Below, one piece after another: positions 9,089-16,445 of a DNA stretch of 50,768 nucleotides (its first letter is position 1; each line of letters starts with the position of its first letter). A model generated the notes under the pieces. It was not told where the DNA came from and did no database searches. It was given only the letters and a program-made list of their open reading frames with translations. A program made the position numbers and the translations under genes. Source of the stretch: Cytophagia bacterium (GTDB lineage: Bacteria > Bacteroidota > Bacteroidia > Cytophagales > Spirosomataceae); the NCBI GenBank assembly GCA_004293645.1, contig REAB01000069.1, positions 1 through 50,768 of the forward strand, in the 5' to 3' direction.

Positions 9089-9400
9089 TTAAAGGGCAAT
9101 GCCTTCAATACGAATTTTGGTAAACGACTGACGGTGTCCGCGTTTCACTACGTATCCCTTGCGGCGTTTTTTCTTGAAAATGATTACCTTCTCGCCTTTG
9201 AGGTGCTCTAAGATGGTAACTGACACACTGGCACCGTTTACCGTCGGTGCGCCTACGCTGATGGTTCCTTCGTTGTCCACCAACAATACTTTACTAAACT
9301 CGAGCGCAGCGTTCACGTCTCCCTCCAAACGATGAGTGAAGATTTCGTGACCCTTTTCTACTTTAAATTGCTGCCCCGCGATTTCTACGATTGCGTACAT
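9089..9400 (-). CDS. rplU: 50S ribosomal protein L21
   Basis: A 103-residue 50S subunit protein that binds 23S rRNA. MYAIVEIAGQQFKVEKG at the start and IIFKKKRRKGYVVKRGHRQ near the end are diagnostic. It is the first gene of the rplU-rpmA operon and has a well-formed promoter directly upstream at 9441-9472. Confidence 0.98.
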   Translation of the reverse strand: MYAIVEIAGQQFKVEKGHEIFTHRLEGDVNAALEFSKVLLVDNEGTISVGAPTVNGASVSVTILEHLKGEKVIIFKKKRRKGYVVKRGHRQSFTKIRIEGIAL

Positions 9401-9440
9401 GATTTTTGTAGTTAAAACAGATGAATTGAAAATGAGGGGG

Positions 9441-9472
9441 CAAAGGTATGATTTTCAAGCGTTTTTCCCAAA
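9441..9472 (-). promoter_or_regulatory. Promoter of rplU-rpmA
   Basis: On the minus strand TTTG (9469-9472), a 20-bp spacer, then TACCTTTG (9441-9448) matches both elements of the Bacteroidota sigma-ABfr promoter. The start codon of rplU lies 40 nt downstream of the -7 element. Confidence 0.75.
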
Positions 9473-9505
9473 TTTTTTGCTTATTGTTTTTGAAATATGT
9501 GTTGT

Positions 9506-10321
9506 TTATGAAACCACTTGGCAGCTGGGGCAAAAATAAGTAGCGCGACCACCCACGCGGCTGTGAGCTACTGGCACCAAACCACACGGGCAAAGTAAGT
9601 GCCTGTCTGGCTCATTATAGGGAGAGTCAGCCCATTGACGGGCGTGAATAATGAAGCCCGTGGGAAAAAGCGCGTAGTTAGACTCGTGCTCAATGGCCGT
9701 TTGTAAGACCAAAAGAATAGCCGCGTGGATATTCTTGACTTCTTGCTCGGTGAGTAGGTGGCTCAACTGTTCGGGATGAATCTTGGCCTGAAACAACACT
9801 TCGTCAACAATCCAGTTGCCAATGCCTGCCACGGTGCTTTGGTCGAGCAGCACGGGTTTGATGGGACTTTTGCGCTTGCGGAGTTTTTGGGCTAACTCTT
9901 CTGTGCTTATTTCCAGGCCATCGGTTGCTATTTTTTTTACTTTCAGAAAGTCGTCTACGCTTTCGACCAAGCCTACGCGCTCAAATTTTCGGGGACAAAT
10001 AAAGCCCAAATTGAAGCCACCACGAAAATGAAACACGATGCGGGCGTGGCGCGGACGGTCGAGCGAGGCGTGATAATAGGCCAAGTCGCCCGTCATTCCA
10101 AAGTGCATCCGAACAATGGGCGCGCCGTCGGTATAAACAAAAAGATTTTTGCCCACGCGCTTGGTGGCCGTAAAAGCGCGCCCCACGAGGGCTTCGGTAA
10201 GGGAGGCGTAGTCGGTAGTGAGCAGCTTGGTGTCTTCCACGTCAATGGCCTCAATGGGCTGACCCAGTGCTGTTTGCTCCAAATAGCGGCGGTAATTTTC
10301 AACTTCGGGTAGCTCGGGCAT
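9506..10321 (-). CDS. mutM: Formamidopyrimidine-DNA glycosylase / AP lyase (Fpg/Nei family)
   Basis: A base-excision repair enzyme that removes oxidised purines such as 8-oxoguanine and cleaves the abasic site. The N-terminus MPELPEVENYRR gives the catalytic Pro2 and Glu3. The helix-two-turn-helix region is QSTVAGIGNWIVDEVLF. The C-terminal zinc finger ends GGRATYFCPSCQ. The first half of the finger reads LLCPCG, so the first two cysteines are spaced C-x-C rather than the usual C-x2-C. The length of 271 residues is normal. The MPELPE start favours Fpg over Nei, but the exact lesion preference cannot be read from the sequence. Confidence 0.92.
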   Translation of the reverse strand: MPELPEVENYRRYLEQTALGQPIEAIDVEDTKLLTTDYASLTEALVGRAFTATKRVGKNLFVYTDGAPIVRMHFGMTGDLAYYHASLDRPRHARIVFHFRGGFNLGFICPRKFERVGLVESVDDFLKVKKIATDGLEISTEELAQKLRKRKSPIKPVLLDQSTVAGIGNWIVDEVLFQAKIHPEQLSHLLTEQEVKNIHAAILLVLQTAIEHESNYALFPTGFIIHARQWADSPYNEPDRHLLCPCGLVPVAHSRVGGRATYFCPSCQVVS

Positions 10322-10325
10322 TGTT

Positions 10326-10412
10326 TTATATTCCAGCTATTTTAAGGAGGCTATCCAATTCTTTTTCTTCCAAATCTTCTTTTTCGCTTTTGCCTAATAT
10401 TCATGTTGCTTT
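10326..10412 (-). pseudogene. In-frame coding-like tail after the small antitoxin-like gene
   Basis: After the stop codon TAG of the small gene (10413-10415) the same frame reads KAT, a TGA, and then 24 codons (ILGKSEKED...LDSLLKIAGI) to a TAA at 10326-10328, just before mutM. The acidic-then-hydrophobic composition looks like protein sequence rather than random translation. It may be the remnant of a longer C-terminus or of a lost partner gene. No independent start codon is evident in this frame. Confidence 0.35.
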
Positions 10413-10667
10413 CTATTTTACTCGTTCTTCTTCTCGCATTTCTGCTAAAAGCGCCTTTGCCATTTGTAACTTCGTTTTCCCCTGCTGGTGTAATTCTACT
10501 TCATTCAACGCCGATTTAAGACCTTCGGTCTGTTCCAACTGCCCGGAGGGAGGCGTAAATTCTTCAACGGTTTTGGTTTCTTTTACTTCAACAAAATTAA
10601 ACGATTTGAGCAGGCGCATAAAAAACGAATACTCGCGGTCGGGGATAGTGAGCGTGATTTGTTTCAT
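10413..10667 (-). CDS. Small antitoxin-like protein, 84 residues
   Basis: A small charged protein of unknown function. It begins with a beta-strand-like segment MKQITLTIPDREYSFF and carries LKSALNEVELHQQGKTKLQ, a pattern that recalls Bacteroidota antitoxin-like proteins (LKEAVEEVKLxKxGKxK) that usually sit beside a RelE/ParE-type toxin. No toxin gene is present here. It lies 14 bp downstream of gatC and 91 bp upstream of mutM on the same strand, so it is transcribed with housekeeping genes. An orphan antitoxin is the best guess, but this rests on remembered pattern similarity alone. The frame continues past two stops (see the separate entry). Confidence 0.6.
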   Translation of the reverse strand: MKQITLTIPDREYSFFMRLLKSFNFVEVKETKTVEEFTPPSGQLEQTEGLKSALNEVELHQQGKTKLQMAKALLAEMREEERVK

Positions 10668-10681
10668 AGTCGTAAGTTGTT

Positions 10682-10969
10682 TTATTCCATCACTTTGGGA
10701 ACTCTAAAAAAGGTGTCGTCTTTCACGGGCGAATTACGCAGGGCTTGGTGGCGGGCGAGTTGCGACTTGGGCGCGTCGTCGCGCAGCACGTTTGTTTCGG
10801 GCGCAATGTGCGTGAGCGGCTTCACGTTGGTGGTGTCCAGTTCGTTGAGCTGCTCCATCCACGACAACACGCTTTCCATGCTTGCCAACAAAGCCACTTC
10901 TTCTTCGGGTTTTACTTCCAATCTTGCCAAGTGGGCAATCTTTTGGAGGGTTTCTTTTTCTATTTTCAT
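10682..10969 (-). CDS. gatC: Asp-tRNA(Asn)/Glu-tRNA(Gln) amidotransferase subunit C
   Basis: The 95-residue small subunit that braces GatA and GatB in the amidotransferase converting mischarged Glu-tRNA(Gln) or Asp-tRNA(Asn). Typical features are IAHLARLEVKPEE at the start, the linker LDTTNVKPLTHI, and the C-terminal VKDDTFFRVPKVME. gatA and gatB are not in the window, which is common in Bacteroidota. It starts 9 bp after the stop of the oxidoreductase gene and is likely co-transcribed with it. Confidence 0.96.
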   Translation of the reverse strand: MKIEKETLQKIAHLARLEVKPEEEVALLASMESVLSWMEQLNELDTTNVKPLTHIAPETNVLRDDAPKSQLARHQALRNSPVKDDTFFRVPKVME

Positions 10970-10978
10970 GTCGTAAAA

Positions 10979-11992
10979 TTACAATTCTATCCAGACTTTC
11001 CCGACATTTTGCCCCGACAAATGATAATCAATGGCATCAAAAACTTGTTCGATGCCCTTAAAACGGCGTTCGTCGAGCTTTACTTGCAGCAAACCCGCGT
11101 GATACCAAGCTAAAATACGGCGGCTGGCATCGTCTTGAAATTCAGGATAAAGGGCATTTTGAAAACAACGAATTTGAGCTGCTTTCCAATAAATTTGGGT
11201 GTAAATACGGGGCGATGTTACCAATTCGGGTAGTTCGGGGCGACCCATGTCAGAAGCATAGCCCGACACCACCACACGCCCCCGCACGGCCAAGTGGTTG
11301 AGCAAGGTGTCGAACAAAACGCCGCCTACGGTGTCGTAAATCAAATCTATGCCTTTGGGTGAAAATTCTTGCAAAGCTTGGCCTACATTTTCTGTTCTGT
11401 AATCAATGATGGCATCGCAACCCAATTGACGGAGAAATGCCACTTTGTGCGCCCCGCCGCAAATACCCACCACGCGGCAGCCGCGCATTTTGGCAAACTG
11501 CACCACAAACTGCCCCAAACCACCCGCCGCCGCCGTAACGGCCACCGTTTCGCCGTCTTTGAGTTGCCCCACTTGCTCCAATGCCACCAAAGCCGACACC
11601 GCCGTGGGGCGCAAGGCTACGTATGCGGGGTGCAGGGCAGGAATTTGCCACACCTTGTCGGCGGATTCGGTTTGATACTCGCGGTAAGACTGGGTGAAGC
11701 GTGTGGTAGAAACAAAATGACCCACTTTTAGGTTTTCAACGCCTTGACCCACGGCCACGACCACGCCCACCGCCTCCACGCCCAAATCGAAAGGTGGATT
11801 GATGAGGCGGTAAGGCAGTTCGTCGCGCACCACGGCGCGGTCAAAAAGGGCATTGATACCCGCAAAACGGTTCCGAATCAGGACCTGCCCTGCGCTTGGC
11901 AAAGCCACGTTTTCGGCAACTATTTCGGCTCCCGCTCGAACGGTTTCGGCCAGTTGATGTACCCTAATTTTGCGCGAAATTAAAACAGACAC
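10979..11992 (-). CDS. Medium-chain dehydrogenase/reductase (quinone-oxidoreductase / PTGR3-like)
   Basis: An NADPH-dependent oxidoreductase of the zinc-independent MDR superfamily. The N-terminal GroES-like domain is followed by a Rossmann fold with TAAAGGLGQFVVQFAKMRGC. The segment with GCDAIIDYRTE resembles prostaglandin reductase 3/ZADH2 (enone reductases). There are no structural-zinc cysteines. The open frame extends back to 12079, but that would overlap xerC. A GTG at 11992, 7 nt after the xerC stop, gives a start (MSVLISRKIRVHQL) that fits the family. The substrate is unknown. Confidence 0.82.
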   Translation of the reverse strand: MSVLISRKIRVHQLAETVRAGAEIVAENVALPSAGQVLIRNRFAGINALFDRAVVRDELPYRLINPPFDLGVEAVGVVVAVGQGVENLKVGHFVSTTRFTQSYREYQTESADKVWQIPALHPAYVALRPTAVSALVALEQVGQLKDGETVAVTAAAGGLGQFVVQFAKMRGCRVVGICGGAHKVAFLRQLGCDAIIDYRTENVGQALQEFSPKGIDLIYDTVGGVLFDTLLNHLAVRGRVVVSGYASDMGRPELPELVTSPRIYTQIYWKAAQIRCFQNALYPEFQDDASRRILAWYHAGLLQVKLDERRFKGIEQVFDAIDYHLSGQNVGKVWIEL

Positions 11993-11999
11993 GAGTGGT

Positions 12000-12881
12000 T
12001 TAGGCTTTGGGGTGAGCTTGTTTGTAGATTTTTTTGAGTTTTTCGATGGAGTTGTGCGTATAAACTTGCGTGGCGGCAAGGCTGCTGTGCCCCAACAAAT
12101 CTTTGATGGAGTTGAGGTCGGCTCCGTTGTTGAGCAAGTGCGTGGCGTAGGTGTGGCGCAACACGTGGGGACTTTTTTGTTTCAAAGACGTAACCACGCT
12201 GAGGTATTTTTTTACAATGCGCTGAATCAGAATGGGATAAGCTGCCTCGCCTTTGTCGGTCAAAATGAGGGTTTCGGCGGTGGCCGTCGGAAAAGTTTCT
12301 TGCCTAAGTTGTTGGTAAACCTGAATGAGCTGCGTGAGGTTGCGATGAACTGGAATAAGGCGCTCTTTGCTGCGTTTGCCCATTACCAAAATGGTTTGTT
12401 CGTACACATTTACGTCTTCAATTTTCAAACCCAACAACTCCGACAGTCGCACACCCGTGCCGTAAAGAAGCTCCAACGTGAGGCGGTCGCGCAAGCCCGC
12501 AAAATCGTCAGAAAAGGTTACTTCTTCAAACAGCACTTGTAGGGTTTTTTCTTCCACAAACTGGGGTAATTTTTTGGGTGTTTTCAGAGCTATTACGCGG
12601 CTCATTGGATTGACAACCAGCGCTTTACGTTTTACCAAAAAGCCAAAAAAAGAACGCAACGTGGCCAACTTACGATTGACGCTCCGATTGATGGTGCCGC
12701 CTTCTACCAAGCTCACCGCCCACGACCGAATTTGCCTAAAACTGGCTTGTTCGGGCGGGGTTTTGGCGGGCGTTTTTTCTAAAAATTCGGTAAACTGCGC
12801 CAAATCGCTGCGATAGGCCGTAACGGTGTGCGGACTGAGGCGTTTTTCAAAAGCAATATGTTGTAAAAATTGCTCTATCAC
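12000..12881 (-). CDS. xerC: Site-specific tyrosine recombinase XerC/XerD
   Basis: A recombinase of about 293 residues that resolves chromosome dimers at dif. It has an N-terminal SAM-like core-binding domain (FLQHIAFEKRLSPHTVTAYR) and the catalytic domain: Arg in GTGVRLSELLGL, Lys near VMGKRSKERLIPVH, HVLRHTYATHLL, GHSSLAATQVYTH with the nucleophile Tyr. The start is taken as GTG at 12881: this GTG overlaps the TGA stop of the upstream DUF1080 gene (sequence TTGTGATAG) and gives the usual N-terminus (MIEQFLQHI). The longer frame would overlap DUF1080 heavily. Neighbours are housekeeping genes, not a mobile element, which favours Xer over a phage integrase. XerC versus XerD cannot be decided with certainty. 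Confidence 0.93.
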   Translation of the reverse strand: MIEQFLQHIAFEKRLSPHTVTAYRSDLAQFTEFLEKTPAKTPPEQASFRQIRSWAVSLVEGGTINRSVNRKLATLRSFFGFLVKRKALVVNPMSRVIALKTPKKLPQFVEEKTLQVLFEEVTFSDDFAGLRDRLTLELLYGTGVRLSELLGLKIEDVNVYEQTILVMGKRSKERLIPVHRNLTQLIQVYQQLRQETFPTATAETLILTDKGEAAYPILIQRIVKKYLSVVTSLKQKSPHVLRHTYATHLLNNGADLNSIKDLLGHSSLAATQVYTHNSIEKLKKIYKQAHPKA

Positions 12882-13567
12882 AAGGTTCTGATTCGGAGGT
12901 TGCGGTACAAAATAGGGTCGCTGTGGTCTTGCAGGGCTATTTTTCCTTTGGCGTGGGGCGTGGCATACGCCCATTTGGCAAATTTACTTTTGGCCAATTT
13001 TTCTTGCCAATCGGCACTGCCGTACTCGTATTCTACCACTTTTACGCCGTTGAGCCAATGCTCCACGTGGTTGTTGTTCACGATAATTTTGCCTTTGCTC
13101 CATTCGCCTGGCGGTTTGGCGGCTTTTTGGTTGGGCGGATACATATCGTAATTAGCCCCCGTTTTTTGTTTGTCGTTGATGCTCACCATTTTACCGCCAT
13201 CGTTGAAGGGCGGGTAGCCCTCGTCGTCAATAATTTGGTATTCGGGGCCGGCATAATAACTGGGGTGCTGGGGGTCTTCGATAACTTTGTAAATAACGCC
13301 ACTATTGCCTTTGGGCGAAGTTTTAAACTCAAATTCAAATTCAAAATTTTCGTATTCATCGTTGGTTACTAAGTCGCCGCTTTTGCCGTGGCTCATCAGC
13401 GTTCCGTCCATGGCCATCCAGCCACTTACGGTCGTTTTGTTGTAGCTGTGCCAACCGTTGGTGGTTTTGCCATCAAAGAGTTTTTTCCATTTGCTTGGCT
13501 TGGTGGCTTGTGCCGATGTTGCCAACACCAAAATAGCAAGTGTCCATTTTATTGGTAGGTTTTTCAT
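12878..13567 (-). CDS. DUF1080 (3-keto-disaccharide hydrolase-like) secreted protein
   Basis: A periplasmic or secreted protein with a jelly-roll lectin/glucanase fold. Signal peptide: MKNLPIKWTLAILVLATSAQA. The body carries the family hallmarks KLFDGKTTNGWH, NDEYENFEFEFEFK, NSGVIYKV, GPEYQIIDDEG and GKIALQDHSDPILYRNLRIR. Members act on sugars; several cleave 3-keto-glycosides. The open frame extends upstream to 13642, but the ATG at 13567 starts the signal peptide. The stop TGA overlaps the GTG start of xerC by one base pattern (GTGA), so the two are translationally linked. Confidence 0.9.
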   Translation of the reverse strand: MKNLPIKWTLAILVLATSAQATKPSKWKKLFDGKTTNGWHSYNKTTVSGWMAMDGTLMSHGKSGDLVTNDEYENFEFEFEFKTSPKGNSGVIYKVIEDPQHPSYYAGPEYQIIDDEGYPPFNDGGKMVSINDKQKTGANYDMYPPNQKAAKPPGEWSKGKIIVNNNHVEHWLNGVKVVEYEYGSADWQEKLAKSKFAKWAYATPHAKGKIALQDHSDPILYRNLRIRTL

Positions 13568-13730
13568 TAAAAAGGGGGCATCCTTCACGGAAATAAAAAA
13601 TAGGTATTTTAAATCATTGACATTCAATTGTTTACAAGCCAAAGTGTCAACTACTTTTTAATGGTTATGAAGGATTAAAGATAAAAATCTGAGTAGCGGT
13701 TGATTTACTCAAATTTAACAAAATAAAATA

Positions 13731-13761
13731 CAAAAGGCCAGAGCTTTGCCCTGACCTTTTG
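13731..13761 (-). terminator. Intrinsic terminator of the helical-repeat protein gene
   Basis: On the minus strand an 11-bp stem (CAAAAGGTCAG / CTGGCCTTTTG, one wobble pair) with a 9-nt loop, followed by a U-rich tract. It lies about 31 nt past the stop at 13793. Confidence 0.8.
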
Positions 13762-13792
13762 CACCTGTTCAATCAAGTGGGGTTTTTTGAAG

Positions 13793-14131
13793 TTATTTTT
13801 TGTCGTCTTCGCCGCTAAATAGGTTAGAGAAGAAACCTTTTGCTTTTTCGATGGCTTCGCCTGCTTCTCCTTTCAAGTCTTCAAATTTTTCTTGGGCTTC
13901 GCCTGCCAGCTCTTGGGCTTTAACTTTGGCCTCGGCAAATGCTTCTTCGGCATCGCCTTTGAGGTCTTCTACCTTGGCGGCGGCTTCGGCTTTGAAGGCT
14001 TCTACATCAACGCTTTGCAATTTTTCTGTAATATCACTTTTTAGTTCGGCAAATTTTTCTTGGGCTTCGCCAGCCAATTCCTGCGCTTTGGCTTTGGCTT
14101 GTTCGGCGGCATTTTTTAATTGATCTTCCAT
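13793..14131 (-). CDS. Small Ala/Glu/Lys-rich amphipathic helical-repeat protein
   Basis: A 112-residue cytoplasmic protein with no signal peptide, made almost wholly of Ala, Glu, Lys and Asp. It contains a long internal duplication: AKAQELAGEAQEKFAELK near residue 14 and VKAQELAGEAQEKFEDLK near residue 69. The 11-residue-like periodicity predicts long amphipathic helices, as in LEA-type, apolipoprotein-like or YtxH/CsbD-like stress proteins. The C-terminus turns hydrophobic (KGFFSNLFSG) before an acidic-basic tail. It is monocistronic, with a possible promoter element at 14178-14185 and a terminator. A membrane- or protein-protecting role is an inference. Confidence 0.75.
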   Translation of the reverse strand: MEDQLKNAAEQAKAKAQELAGEAQEKFAELKSDITEKLQSVDVEAFKAEAAAKVEDLKGDAEEAFAEAKVKAQELAGEAQEKFEDLKGEAGEAIEKAKGFFSNLFSGEDDKK

Positions 14132-14177
14132 TTTATTTGATCGTTATGGTTTTGTGCTTTTGTTCCAACACCTGCCA

Positions 14178-14185
14178 CAAAGTTA
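14178..14185 (-). promoter_or_regulatory. Possible -7 element for the helical-repeat protein gene
   Basis: TAACTTTG on the minus strand, 47 nt before the start at 14131. No clear -33 element is seen at the right spacing. Confidence 0.35.
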
Positions 14186-14320
14186 AATTATTACAGCGTA
14201 ATTTTGCACCGTTCAAGTGTTTAATTTTTACCCAAACACACTGCCAAAACCATCTTCGGTTGTTTTTGGTTATATTTTGGTGTTTGCTGCTTTACTAAAC
14301 CAACCAATGCGCCTAAGTAC

Positions 14321-14351
14321 TTGAATTTGAATTAGTAAATTGTTAATTTTG
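14321..14351 (+). promoter_or_regulatory. Promoter of the oxoamine-synthase gene
   Basis: TTG (14321-14323), a 20-bp spacer and TAATTTTG (14344-14351) fit the Bacteroidota promoter consensus. The gene starts at 14401. Confidence 0.65.
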
Positions 14352-14400
14352 CACAAAACTTACTCGTATCTTGTCATAACCTTAAAAATAGCGTATAAAA

Positions 14401-15675
14401 GTGGATATTTTCGAGAAATTAAGAAGTAACAAAGGCCCTATTGGTACGGCATCAATGGCCCTCAACGGCCACCACTATTTTACTTTTCCCAAATTGGAAG
14501 GTGAACTTGGCCCGCACATGCAGTTTATGGGAAAGCCCGTTTTGAACTGGAGTTTGAACAATTATTTGGGACTGGCCAACCACCCCGAAGTACGCCAAGC
14601 CGACGCAGAGGCATCGGCGAAGTGGGGTTTGGCATACCCAATGGGCGCGCGCATGATGTCGGGAAACTCCGATTTGCACGAGCTTTTTGAGAAAGAACTG
14701 GCCGAATTTGTGGGCAAAAAAGACTCTTTTCTCCTCAATTACGGCTACCAAGGCATTATGTCGGTCATTGAATGCGTGTGCGACCACCGCGACGTGATTG
14801 TGTACGATGCCGAGTCGCACGCTTGTTTGATAGACGGCATTAGACTGCACAAAGCCAAAATGGGCGAATATTACAAATTCAATCACAATGACATGGCGAG
14901 CCTCGAAAAAAACTTGGAACGCGCCACCAAAATGGCCGCCCAAAAAGGCGGAGGTATCTTGGTCATTACCGAAGGCGTGTTTGGAATGTCGGGCAAAGTT
15001 GGCGATTTGAAGGCCATTGTTGAACTCAAAAAGAAATTTGATTTTAGATTGTTGGTGGACGATGCCCACGGCTTTGGCACCATGGGCGAAACGGGCGGCG
15101 GCGTAGCCGAAATGCTGGGTGTAACCAAAGATGTGGACCTTTACTTCTCTACTTTTGCCAAATCTATGGCTGCCATTGGTGGCTTTGTAGCCTCCGACGA
15201 TGAAACCATCATTATGTATTTGAAATACAATATGCGTTCGCAAATCTACGCCAAAGCCCTCCCGATGCCTTACGTGGAAGGTGGCCGCAAGCGTTTGGAA
15301 CTCATCAAGAAGCACCCTGAACTGCGCGAAAAACTTTGGACTGTGGTAGCGGCACTCCAAAATGGCCTGCGTGAACGCAATTTTAACATCGGCGAAACGA
15401 CCTCACCCGTAACGCCCGTATTTGTGCAAGGTATTGAAGGTGGTTTGCCAGAAGTAACGATGGTGGTACGCGATTTGCGCGACAATATGGGCATTTTTTG
15501 CTCTATCGTTACGTACCCCGTTGTTCCAAAAGGCCAGGTTATTTTGCGCATTATTCCTACTGCATCTCATTCCCTCGAAGACGTAGAACGCACGCTCAAT
15601 GCTTTCAGTACCATCAGAGAGCGCATCGAAACTGGTTTTTATCGTGCAAACTTGGTCGTACCCGAATATGTGTAG
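14401..15675 (+). CDS. PLP-dependent alpha-oxoamine synthase (serine palmitoyltransferase / cysteate acyltransferase-like)
   Basis: A 424-residue enzyme of the family that joins an acyl thioester to an amino acid with loss of CO2. Seen: WSLNNYLGLANHPEV, AYPMGARMMSGNSDLHELFE, DAESHACLIDGIRLHKAKMG, EGVFGMSGKVGDL, LLVDDAHGFGTMGETGGGV with the PLP-binding Asp/His, and STFAKSMAAIGGFVAS with the Schiff-base Lys. In Bacteroidota such enzymes make the long-chain base of sphingolipids (serine) or of capnine-type sulfonolipids (cysteate). Glycine or alanine users (KBL, BioF) are shorter and usually sit beside tdh or bio genes, which are absent. The start codon is GTG. A terminator follows at 15739, so it is monocistronic. 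The amino-acid substrate cannot be read with confidence. Confidence 0.85.
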   Translation: MDIFEKLRSNKGPIGTASMALNGHHYFTFPKLEGELGPHMQFMGKPVLNWSLNNYLGLANHPEVRQADAEASAKWGLAYPMGARMMSGNSDLHELFEKELAEFVGKKDSFLLNYGYQGIMSVIECVCDHRDVIVYDAESHACLIDGIRLHKAKMGEYYKFNHNDMASLEKNLERATKMAAQKGGGILVITEGVFGMSGKVGDLKAIVELKKKFDFRLLVDDAHGFGTMGETGGGVAEMLGVTKDVDLYFSTFAKSMAAIGGFVASDDETIIMYLKYNMRSQIYAKALPMPYVEGGRKRLELIKKHPELREKLWTVVAALQNGLRERNFNIGETTSPVTPVFVQGIEGGLPEVTMVVRDLRDNMGIFCSIVTYPVVPKGQVILRIIPTASHSLEDVERTLNAFSTIRERIETGFYRANLVVPEYV

Positions 15676-15738
15676 GTGCCTTCATTTTACCGTTAAATAA
15701 ATTATTCTACACCCGAGCTACATTGTTGCTTTAATTTG

Positions 15739-15780
15739 AATGCCGACTGCTTCGCTATAGTAGTCGGCATTATTTCTGTT
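15739..15780 (+). terminator. Intrinsic terminator of the oxoamine-synthase gene
   Basis: Stem AATGCCGACTGCT / AGTAGTCGGCATT (13 bp with one wobble), loop about 7 nt, then a T-rich tract. It lies 64 nt after the stop codon and ends just before the next gene. Confidence 0.8.
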
Positions 15781-15794
15781 TTAACCAAATCTTG

Positions 15795-16442
15795 ATGTCT
15801 GCTGAAAATCGAACCGCGCTGGTAGTGGGTGCAACAGGGCTTATTGGAAACCTTGTTGTGGAAGAGTTGCTCCGTTCAAATAAATATACTCAAGTAAAAG
15901 TATTGGTGCGCAAACCACTTTTGCAGCAATGCCCCAAACTTATTTCCACTGTTTTTGATTTTGACACGCCAGATATTTCGCTCATCAAGGCCGACGATGT
16001 GTATTGTTGCCTTGGCACTACCATGAAAAAAGCAGGTTCAAAAGCGGCGTTTTACAAAGTAGATTACACATATCCTTACCAAATAGCCCAAGCAGCGCAG
16101 GCCAACGGAACGAAACGGTTTGCCATTGTTACAGCAATGGGGGCCAACAAAAGTTCGCTGGTTTATTACAATCGCGTAAAAGGAGAGATAGAAGATGCCT
16201 TGAAAAAACTAAACTTTGAGGCTTTGCTCCTATTTAGACCATCTTTGCTGCTGGGCAACCGCTCCGAACAACGCTGGGGCGAGCAAATGGGCGAGTCGGT
16301 TATGAAGCTATTCAAACCGCTGATACCCGAAAAATACCAAGCCATAGAAGCCAGTAAAGTAGCCAAAGCGATGGTACTCATTACAACCAGTAACGTAAAG
16401 GGTAACATCGTTTACGAATCGGATGTGTTACAAGAATTTTAA
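15795..16442 (+). CDS. NAD(P)-binding atypical SDR protein (HTATIP2/CC3-like)
   Basis: A protein of about 215 residues with a Rossmann fold. It starts TALVVGATGLIGNLVVEELL (TGxxGxxG nucleotide-binding motif). VYCCLGTTMKKAGSKAAFYKVD, then VTAMGANKSSLVYYNRVKGEIE with the Tyr-x3-Lys pair, and FRPSLLLGNR follow. This layout is that of the CC3/TIP30-like group of atypical short-chain reductases. ATG at 15795 is preferred to the in-frame TTG before it. The next gene starts 3 bp after the stop, so the two form an operon. Substrate unknown. Confidence 0.88.
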   Translation: MSAENRTALVVGATGLIGNLVVEELLRSNKYTQVKVLVRKPLLQQCPKLISTVFDFDTPDISLIKADDVYCCLGTTMKKAGSKAAFYKVDYTYPYQIAQAAQANGTKRFAIVTAMGANKSSLVYYNRVKGEIEDALKKLNFEALLLFRPSLLLGNRSEQRWGEQMGESVMKLFKPLIPEKYQAIEASKVAKAMVLITTSNVKGNIVYESDVLQEF

Positions 16443-16445
16443 GAA

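Noticed and set aside
12000-12881. Phage or genomic-island integrase
   Set aside because: Tight operon with housekeeping genes, no tRNA or attachment site, no other mobile genes; length and motifs fit XerC/XerD.
14452-15360. 302-codon open frame on the minus strand
   Set aside because: It is antisense to the oxoamine-synthase gene, whose protein is clearly recognisable; the composition (His/Phe/Val-rich, no motifs) is that of a shadow frame.
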